Assembly: GCA_964626755.1 (NCBI GenBank)
Contig: CAZVGO010000051.1
Coordinates: 70,238 to 134,237 of the forward strand
Direction: 5' to 3'
Source of the DNA: JACDAV01 sp964626755
GTDB lineage: Bacteria; Chloroflexota; Limnocylindria; Limnocylindrales; CSP1-4
DNA length: 64,000 nt
The translations under genes and the position numbers were made by a program. Shown in pieces: positions 58,621 through 64,000 of the stretch (positions within the stretch are counted from its first letter, which is position 1; each line of letters opens with the position of its first letter). Below the pieces are notes generated by a model, which saw only the letters and a list, made by a program, of their open reading frames with translations, did no database searches and had not been told where the DNA came from.

Positions 58621-59552
58621 GCGTCGGCTCCGGTCTCCGCGGGGCGCGCCCCGCGGAGGACCCGCCACTCGACGAGCGAAACGAGGATGAACGCCCCAAT
58701 GCCGAACATCGCGGCCACGACCACCGCCGCCCACAGCCTGCCGGGCGCGAGGGTGTAGTACTGCATCGCGGTCAGGATCTGGCGAGCCAGGCCCTCGGTG
58801 ATCCCCGACGGGAGCTCGCCGATGATCGCCCCGACGATCGAACCCGTGGCGCCAATCTTGAACGCGGTGAACAGGTAGGCGGTCGAGGCGGGCAGCCGGA
58901 GCTTCCAGAGGATCGTCCGCCGTCCGGCCGCGTACGACGTCAGCAGCTCGTAGGCGCGCGGGTCATACGAGCGCATGCCGCGGATGGCCGCGATCGTCAC
59001 CGGAAAGAACGTCAGGTAACTCGTGACGACCGCGACGCCGAGCCAGTCGGCGCGGAGGCCGATGACGATGAGCGGCGCGATGGCGATGATCGGGATCGTC
59101 TGGCTCACAACAAGGAGCGGCACGAGAGCCCGTTCGACGAGCCGGACGTGGACGATGACGACCGCGAGCCCGAGCCCGACGATCGCGCCGATGACGAAGC
59201 CGAGGGCGGCGTTTCGGAGCGTGAAGAGCCCCGCCCCGAGGAGGACCTGGAGGAGCGTCTGGCCGCGCGCGTCGAGCGTGAAGAAGCTCGAAGCGATGTC
59301 CCAGACGTGGGGCAGGTTGATGTCGTTGAACTGGACGATCCGGAACGGCGGTCGGTGGTCGATCGCGATCCCCGTGCCGAGGAACGAGTCGTACCGCCAC
59401 GGGTCGCCGGCCAGCCACTTGGCCGCCTCCCACGCCACGACGAGGATGCCGACGATGACGAGGAAGCCGATCGCCGGGCGGAGGCGGCGGCGGGTCGAGG
59501 GGCGGCCGGACTCGACGGCCGCGGGGGCGACGGAGGCGGCGGCGGTCGCCAT
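58617..59552 (-). CDS. ABC transporter permease (SsuC/TauC type, second)
   Basis: 311 residues from the ATG at 59552; the upstream open frame lies in the aminotransferase gene and is not used. After a 30-residue Ala/Arg N terminus come a first helix, a roughly 60-residue extracytoplasmic insertion ('DPWRYDSFLGTGIAIDHRPP'), and five further helices. The EAA loop is 'LTSYAAGRRTILWKLRLPAS', followed by 'GATGSIVGAIIGELPSGI'. It forms the second half of the channel with 56948-57769. It lies 26 bases downstream of the aminotransferase, in the same operon. Confidence 0.9.
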   Translation of the reverse strand: MATAAASVAPAAVESGRPSTRRRLRPAIGFLVIVGILVVAWEAAKWLAGDPWRYDSFLGTGIAIDHRPPFRIVQFNDINLPHVWDIASSFFTLDARGQTLLQVLLGAGLFTLRNAALGFVIGAIVGLGLAVVIVHVRLVERALVPLLVVSQTIPIIAIAPLIVIGLRADWLGVAVVTSYLTFFPVTIAAIRGMRSYDPRAYELLTSYAAGRRTILWKLRLPASTAYLFTAFKIGATGSIVGAIIGELPSGITEGLARQILTAMQYYTLAPGRLWAAVVVAAMFGIGAFILVSLVEWRVLRGARPAETGADA

Positions 59553-59578
59553 GGCGGGCCTGACCCGCGTCCCGCCGG

Positions 59579-60916
59579 CTAGCCCGCGACCGCGCGGTCG
59601 GCGATTTCGAGGGCCCCGTCGATGATCTCGAACCCCTCCGCCAGCTGCTCCTCGGTAATCGAGAGCGGCGGGTTCGTGTGGATCGAGTTGTTCGCGATCA
59701 TCGTGTAGAGACCGTTCTCGCGAAGGAACGCCCCCACCGCCTTCATCTCGTCGCTTGTGCCATTGAACGGCGTGAGCGGCTCGTACGGCTCGCGACTGCG
59801 GACGAGATCGAGGATCCCGAACAGGCCGAGGTTGCGGTGCGCACCGACCGACGGATGCCGGTCGTAGAGATCCTCGTGGTGGCGGCGCATCACCGCCCCC
59901 AGCCGGGCCGAGTTCTCGATCAGGCCGTCCGCCTCGTAGACCCCGATCGTCGCCAGCGCCGCCGCGCAGCTCACGGGGTGGCTCGAATAGGTCAGCCCGC
60001 CGTAGTACATCTTCGTCTCGAACGCATCGGCGATCTTCCGGCGCATCGCCACCGCGCCCAGCGGCAGGTAGCTGCTGGTCAGGCCCTTGGCCATCGTCAT
60101 GAGGTCGGGCACGGTGTCCCAGTGGTCGATCGCGAACCACCGCCCGCTCCGCCCGAAGCCGGCCATCACCTCATCGGCGACCATGAGGATGTCGTACTTG
60201 TCGCACAGAGCCCGGACGCCCTGGATGTAGCCGTCCGGCGGGATGAGGATCCCGTTCGTGCCGACGATCGTCTCGAGGAAGATCGCCGCGATCGTGTGCG
60301 GGCCCTCGTAGCGGATGACATCCTCGAGCCCCTTGAGGCTCTCCTCGACCGGGCGGGGCTCCTTCTCCCCCCAGCGGTGGGTGTCCGGGTAGCGCACGAC
60401 ACCCACGAGGCCCGGCTCGTTCGCCCAGCGGCGCGGGTCGCCGGTCAGCGTCATCGCGCCCATCGTCGCCCCGTGGTAGGAGCGGTAGCGGGCGAGAACC
60501 TTGTACCGGCCCGTGTAGTGGCGGGCGAGCTTGAGCGCGTTCTCGATCGCCTCGGCGCCACCGAGCGTCAGGAAGACCTTGTCGAGGTCGCCCGGCAGGA
60601 TCTCCGCGAGCTTTGCCCCGAGCCGGGCGCGCGGCTCGCTGGCGAACGCGGGCTGGACGTACTGGAGCTTCGTCGCCTGCTCGGTGATCGCGTCGATCAC
60701 GCGGCGGTCGCCGTGGCCGATATTGACCGACATCAGCTGGCTGTTGAAGTCGAGGATCCGGTCGCCCTCGGGCGTGTACAGGTAGACACCCTCGGCCCGG
60801 TCGATCGCGATCGGGTCGATCGCGCCCTGGACGGACCACGAGAAGAAGGTATGGGCCCGCGAGAGGGCGACGATCTCCTTGCCGGTCATCCGGCCGGCTG
60901 CCGTGCTGGTCCCCAT
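59579..60916 (-). CDS. Class III aminotransferase (beta-alanine/omega-amino acid type)
   Basis: 445 residues. ATG 60916 has GAGGTGG just upstream. PLP-fold features: 'VYLYTPEGDRILDFNSQLMS', 'LTLGGAEAIENALKLARHYT', 'RYRSYHGATMGAMTLTGDPR', 'ILMVADEVMAGFGRSGRWFA' (Asp binding the pyridine nitrogen) and the Schiff-base lysine in 'LMTMAKGLTSSYLPLGAVAM'. It transfers an amino group from an omega-amino acid such as beta-alanine to a keto acid. First gene of the transporter operon; beta-alanine is the expected product of the nitrilase nearby, which supports a role late in pyrimidine breakdown. Confidence 0.93.
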   Translation of the reverse strand: MGTSTAAGRMTGKEIVALSRAHTFFSWSVQGAIDPIAIDRAEGVYLYTPEGDRILDFNSQLMSVNIGHGDRRVIDAITEQATKLQYVQPAFASEPRARLGAKLAEILPGDLDKVFLTLGGAEAIENALKLARHYTGRYKVLARYRSYHGATMGAMTLTGDPRRWANEPGLVGVVRYPDTHRWGEKEPRPVEESLKGLEDVIRYEGPHTIAAIFLETIVGTNGILIPPDGYIQGVRALCDKYDILMVADEVMAGFGRSGRWFAIDHWDTVPDLMTMAKGLTSSYLPLGAVAMRRKIADAFETKMYYGGLTYSSHPVSCAAALATIGVYEADGLIENSARLGAVMRRHHEDLYDRHPSVGAHRNLGLFGILDLVRSREPYEPLTPFNGTSDEMKAVGAFLRENGLYTMIANNSIHTNPPLSITEEQLAEGFEIIDGALEIADRAVAG

Positions 60917-61023
60917 CGGTCCACCTCGTCTCGCACCGGTACGGCGTGGGCGGAGATTACAGCACACCTGACGCACGGGCGGTACGTGGTACCGTCGGGC
61001 GCAAGGCACGGCGGGAGGACGGG

Positions 61024-61425
61024 ATGGACCGGACCGGGTTTCAGCGCTGGCTCGATGGGTACGTCGCGGCGTGGCGGTCGAACGACCGGGCGACGATCGA
61101 GGCCCTCTTCAGCGAGGATGCCCGCTACTTCTACGGGCCGTACGCGAAGCCGGTGACCGGGCGCGCCGCGATCGCCGAGTCGTGGCTGGAGAACCCCGAC
61201 TCCCCCGACTCGTGGTCCGCGAGCTACGCGCCGCTGGCGGTCGACGGCGACGTCTTCGTGGCGACCGGTGAGAGCCGCTACCTGCAGCCGGGTGGCACGG
61301 CGGAGCGGACGGCGTACAGCAACATCTACGTCTGCCGGTTCGACGCGGAGGGGCGCTGTACCGAGTTCCGGGAGTGGTTCATGGAGCGCCCGGCGTCGAA
61401 GCCCGCGGAGGCCGCGCCGGCCTGA
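61024..61425 (+). CDS. NTF2/SnoaL-like protein
   Basis: 133 residues with AGGA five bases before the ATG. The cone-shaped NTF2 fold is recognisable: 'FQRWLDGYVAAWRSNDRATI', 'EALFSEDARYFYGPYAKPVT', 'GRAAIAESWLE', 'SNIYVCRFDAEGRCTEFREW'. Members are small binding proteins, isomerases or hydrolases; the ligand cannot be read off. It is divergent from the aminotransferase across 107 bases and so may share its control region and pathway. Confidence 0.86.
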   Translation: MDRTGFQRWLDGYVAAWRSNDRATIEALFSEDARYFYGPYAKPVTGRAAIAESWLENPDSPDSWSASYAPLAVDGDVFVATGESRYLQPGGTAERTAYSNIYVCRFDAEGRCTEFREWFMERPASKPAEAAPA

Positions 61426-61737
61426 GAGGGGCCTGGAGCCGTGCGGCCACTCGACGCAGTGCGGCACCAGATTCCCATCGTGTGCGACTGGGACGGGGCA
61501 GACCGGTCAACCCATCGCCGGACGCGCACGATGGGGGCGGATGGCAACCAGTCTGGGCAGTCCGTCGCCAGACTCTCACGCTGGAAGCGGATGGTAACCA
61601 GTCGGGCATCTGTCCCCACGAGGCGCCTGTCCGAGTCTCACCGCATGGGAATCCGGCGATCGCTGCCGGTGAGTTCACCCGCGGGTGTACCCTCTCCCCT
61701 CTTTCCGATTGCGAGCCGCCACGAGTGAGGGTCGACG
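61426..61737. other. Intergenic region occupied by degenerate repeats
   Basis: This 312-base gap separates the NTF2-like gene and the nitrilase. It has no convincing gene. Most of it (61454-61653) is made of degenerate 50-bp tandem units, described separately. The last 80 bases contain a short CT-rich tract and GAGG before the nitrilase start. Confidence 0.6.
61454..61653. repeat. Degenerate tandem array of 50-bp units
   Basis: Two units, 61504-61553 and 61554-61603, match at 38 of 50 positions and both end in AACCAGTC after a shared GCGGATGG. The flanking 50-bp stretches 61604-61653 and 61454-61503 align more weakly but in phase (with a one-base shift for the latter), for example TCTGG/CCGCACTGC against TCTGG/ACGGACTGC on the minus strand. 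So three to four units of a decayed tandem array are visible. No coding pattern and no spacer structure like CRISPR. Confidence 0.6.
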
Positions 61738-62589
61738 ATGCCGCGCAACGTCAGGGGAGCGCTCCTCCAGGCCAGCTGGACCGGCGACAAGGAATCGATG
61801 ATCCAGAAGCACGAGAAGTACGCCCACGAAGCCGCCAAGCAGGGCAGTCAGGTCATGCTCTTCCAGGAGCTGTTCTACGGGCCCTACTTCTGCCAGGTCC
61901 AGGACCCGCAGTACTACAGCTACACGGAGCTGATCCCGGACGGCCCCACGACAAAGCGGATGCAGGATCTCGCGAAGAAGACCGGCATGGTCCTCGTGGT
62001 CCCGATGTACGAGGAGGACGCGAAGGCTTCCGGGATCTACTACAACACCGCGGCGGTCATCGACGCGGACGGGAAGTACCTTGGCAAGTACCGCAAGACG
62101 CACATCCCCCACGTCAAGGGCTTCTGGGAGAAGTTCTACTTCCGCCCGGGCAACCTCGGCTACCCGGTGTTCGAGACGGCCGTCGGCAAGGTGGGCGTGT
62201 ACATCTGCTACGACCGGCACTTCCCGGAGGGCGCCCGGGCGCTCGGGCTGAACGGGGCGGAGATCGTGATGATCCCGTCGGCGACGTCGCGCGGGCTGTC
62301 GGAGTACCTGTGGCGGATCGAGCAGGTCAGCCACGCCGTCGCGAACGGCTATTACGTCGGGACGATCAACCGGGTCGGGATCGAGAAGGACCTCGGCGAC
62401 GACGACTTCTACGGCCAGAGCTACTTCGTCGACCCGCGCGGCCAGTTCATCGGTGATCTGGGCAGTGCCCACGACGAGGAGCTGCTCGTCCGGGACATGG
62501 ACCTCGACAGGATCCAGGAGGTCCGCCAGACCTGGCAGTTCTACCGCGACCGGCGGCCGGACGCGTACGCGGACCTCGTCGCCCCGTAA
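61738..62589 (+). CDS. Nitrilase-superfamily beta-ureidopropionase-like amidohydrolase
   Basis: 283 residues; GAGG about 8 bases before the ATG. The catalytic Glu44 is in 'MLFQELFYGPYFC', Lys120 in 'KYRKTHIPHVKGFWEKFYF' and Cys157 in 'GVYICYDRHFPEGARALG'. The 'IPHVKGFWEKFYFRPGN' and 'ATSRGLSEYLW' segments are typical of beta-ureidopropionase/N-carbamoyl hydrolases. These release CO2, ammonia and beta-alanine from N-carbamoyl-beta-alanine. It fits step three of reductive pyrimidine breakdown; the dihydropyrimidinase that should precede it is not inside the window. Confidence 0.92.
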   Translation: MPRNVRGALLQASWTGDKESMIQKHEKYAHEAAKQGSQVMLFQELFYGPYFCQVQDPQYYSYTELIPDGPTTKRMQDLAKKTGMVLVVPMYEEDAKASGIYYNTAAVIDADGKYLGKYRKTHIPHVKGFWEKFYFRPGNLGYPVFETAVGKVGVYICYDRHFPEGARALGLNGAEIVMIPSATSRGLSEYLWRIEQVSHAVANGYYVGTINRVGIEKDLGDDDFYGQSYFVDPRGQFIGDLGSAHDEELLVRDMDLDRIQEVRQTWQFYRDRRPDAYADLVAP

Positions 62590-62601
62590 GATGCCGTGGC
62601 T

Positions 62602-62624
62602 CGGCCGTCGGAGGAGGACGGCCG
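62602..62624. terminator. Terminator hairpin between convergent genes
   Basis: CGGCCGTC (62602-62609) and GACGGCCG (62617-62624) form a perfect 8-bp stem with a 7-base loop, followed on the plus strand by GGCGGCCTTTACT. It lies 12 bases after the nitrilase and 31 bases before the end of the convergent pyruvyl-transferase gene, so it may serve both. Confidence 0.6.
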
Positions 62625-62655
62625 GGCGGCCTTTACTCCTGACGAGTGCGAACGC

Positions 62656-63744
62656 CTAGACGGCGGCCAACCGGTCGGCCAGATCGGCCAGCATCGCCAC
62701 CGACTCGGCCCGCAGCACGGCCGGGATCGCGGGATCGATCGGCGGCACGTCGCGCGACAGTCGGTCGGCCAGCTCCGGGTCGTCGATCCCTGTCGCGAGG
62801 TCGGGCCGGTCGATGCGGCGCAGGAAGTTGCGATTCTTGTCGGTCCGGATGAGGGCCAGCGCAGGCACGCCGTACATCGTCGCAACCACGAGCCCGTGGA
62901 ACTTCATCGTCGCCAGCACGGTGCACTCGCCAATCGCGCGGGTGAGCACCGCCAGGTCCTCTGACACCACCAGCTCGGTGCCGGGCACGTCAAGCTCCTC
63001 GGCCACGTCGAGGTCGTCGGCCAGGGTCGCGCCGGTCGCGAGGACGATCCGCCGAATCCGGTAGCCCAGCTCGATTCCCCGGCGGACCAGGCGGCGGACG
63101 TGGGTCAGGTCGTCCGGGCTGGCGCGGCGACGGACCGCGATGCCGAGGACTGGCGGGTCGCCCGGTCGGTTGACCTGGGGCAGGGTGAGGCCGCAGACGA
63201 GGTCTGGCGCGATCACGACGGGGACGCGCGGGGCGAGATGGCGGTCGATCCAGGCGGCGCTCTCCTCGTCGCGGGCATGGACATAGCGCAGGCTCGAGTG
63301 GCCGAAGAACCGGCGCATCCGGGCGATCGCTGCCGGGTCGGCGGGACGCCACGTCGGCACGCCCACCCCGGCCACGAAGACGGGTCGGCGGAGGTGCTCG
63401 CGCGCCCAGTACCCGGAACGCGGCGACCACGGGCTCACGATGTCGCCGCCGCCGATGAGCACCGCGTCGGTGGCATCCACCGCCGAGCGCGGCGAGGTCC
63501 CGCTCGAGGACCCGCCGGCGGTGCCGTCCAACGGAGGGGTCAACCGGACACGCGCCCCGAGATGCTCGCTGAAAACGTCGAGGAAGAGCTCGTCGCCATA
63601 GTTGCCATGGCCGAACCACCCGATCGGGAGGACCTCCGGCAGCCCCGACCGGACCCGGGCCGGCGGCGGCAGGAGGAGCAGCGGGTCGAACTGGGGGAGG
63701 ACGCGCAAACGGCGCACCACCCGGCGGGCGGCTTCGGGGATCAC
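62656..63744 (-). CDS. Polysaccharide pyruvyl transferase-like protein
   Basis: 362 residues from a GTG at 63744; the ribosome site is weak and the frame stays open a little further upstream. Family-type features are 'LPIGWFGHGNYGDELFLDVF' (G-x-x-N-x-G-D), 'AVLIGGGDIVSP', 'VHARDEESAAWIDRHL' and 'CTVLATMKFHGLVVATMYGV' with 'PALALIRTDKNRNFL'. This two-domain GT-B-like family (CsaB, WcaK) adds pyruvate ketals to cell-surface sugars. There is no membrane segment. It interrupts the presumed pyrimidine gene group and is divergent from the LLM gene. Confidence 0.85.
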   Translation of the reverse strand: MIPEAARRVVRRLRVLPQFDPLLLLPPPARVRSGLPEVLPIGWFGHGNYGDELFLDVFSEHLGARVRLTPPLDGTAGGSSSGTSPRSAVDATDAVLIGGGDIVSPWSPRSGYWAREHLRRPVFVAGVGVPTWRPADPAAIARMRRFFGHSSLRYVHARDEESAAWIDRHLAPRVPVVIAPDLVCGLTLPQVNRPGDPPVLGIAVRRRASPDDLTHVRRLVRRGIELGYRIRRIVLATGATLADDLDVAEELDVPGTELVVSEDLAVLTRAIGECTVLATMKFHGLVVATMYGVPALALIRTDKNRNFLRRIDRPDLATGIDDPELADRLSRDVPPIDPAIPAVLRAESVAMLADLADRLAAV

Positions 63745-63814
63745 GTCACCATGCTGCCACGCCCGCGGGACCCTTCGCCGTTGTACCCTCTCGACTTCGC
63801 ACGGAAGGCTGCCA

Positions 63815-64000
63815 ATGCAATTTGGGTTCACGCTCAAGCCCGAGCATTCGATCGAGCGGACCCTCGCCCTGACCCGCCAGGCCGAGGCGGCCGGGTTCGA
63901 CTACGGCTGGCTGTTCGATTCCCACGTGCTGTGGCGCGAACCGTATGTGCTGCTGACCCTCATGGCGGAGGCCACGACCCGGCTGCGGCTCGGGACGTGC
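63815..64000 (+). CDS. LLM-class (probably F420-dependent) oxidoreductase, 3' end outside window
   Basis: Only the first 62 residues are present; the frame is open at the right edge. 'MQFGFTLKPEHSIERTLALT', 'RQAEAAGFDYGWLFDSHVLW' and 'TTRLRLGTC' are the start of a luciferase-like TIM barrel of the type that uses F420 or FMN. The N terminus resembles a family of putative F420-dependent oxidoreductases that I recall being found near hydantoinase/dihydropyrimidinase genes. That recollection cannot be checked here. GGAAGG lies about 8 bases before the ATG. It may be the redox enzyme of the pyrimidine/hydantoin pathway. Confidence 0.85.
   Translation, partial: MQFGFTLKPEHSIERTLALTRQAEAAGFDYGWLFDSHVLWREPYVLLTLMAEATTRLRLGTC

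Noticed and set aside
61454..61653. CRISPR array
   Set aside because: The units are contiguous 50-bp degenerate tandem repeats without unique spacers, and no cas gene is present.

Overview
The window is a dense, high-GC (roughly 70% by eye) bacterial chromosome segment. It has many GTG and TTG starts, frequent 4-base start/stop overlaps (ATGA, GTGA, TTGA), and almost no mobile DNA. I recognise no rRNA, tRNA, CRISPR array, insertion sequence or phage gene. The gene set (PstS lipoprotein, an MtrA-MtrB-LpqB-like operon, orphan PhoR/PhoP-like regulators, several lipoproteins, an LLM/F420-type oxidoreductase) suggests a Gram-positive-type, probably single-membrane lineage. My best guess is Chloroflexota (a Limnocylindria-like group), with Actinomycetota the alternative; no marker gene here settles it.

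Layout. 1-9.2 kb: arrestin-like protein end, argH with a candidate ARG box, two EamA transporters, a YibE/F membrane protein, an aldehyde dehydrogenase with a cysteine-less half-length partner, and a peptidoglycan hydrolase. 9.2-13.9 kb: a tightly packed operon of kelch lipoprotein, methyltransferase, FAD oxidoreductase, SRPBCC cyclase-like protein and a stand-alone ketosynthase, which looks like a small uncharacterised polyketide or lipid pathway. 13.9-22.7 kb: HTH protein, deoC, cupredoxin, S9 peptidase, a DNA-ligase-like protein lacking its catalytic lysine, a NatAB-like ABC exporter, and DUF971/YbjQ genes. 22.8-28.6 kb: polyphosphate genes ppk1, CYTH-CHAD and ppx, then a PrpE-like phosphatase.

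29.5-37.3 kb is the most interesting part. An 11-bp-phased Pho box precedes pstSCAB-phoU. That operon runs with overlapping codons straight into arsC and sixA. It is followed by an arsenic island of arsR, arsM and two unrecognised small proteins. Four copies of a 16-bp dyad that look like ArsR operators lie beside both small genes, and two of them cover the -35 and -10 of a promoter. The two small proteins share a C-terminal motif and may be an undescribed arsenic-responsive family. No arsenite pump is visible, so detoxification here would be reduction followed by methylation.

37.3-52.6 kb: GDPD, an EEP-family phosphatase and a PhoR-like kinase; an MtrA-MtrB-LpqB-like three-component operon; DnaJ-domain proteins; proS, gltX; a PhoP/RegX3-like orphan regulator; a DtxR-family regulator that has lost the classical metal ligands; and an asparaginase. 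52.9-64 kb: upp, a MocA-type oxidoreductase with a sugar isomerase, a complete NMT1/THI5-type ABC transporter with class-III aminotransferase, an NTF2-like protein, an array of degenerate 50-bp tandem repeats, a beta-ureidopropionase-like nitrilase, a pyruvyl-transferase-like protein, and the start of an LLM oxidoreductase. The transporter, nitrilase, aminotransferase and LLM enzyme together suggest uptake and breakdown of a pyrimidine or hydantoin-type compound, with the remaining genes probably just beyond the right edge.
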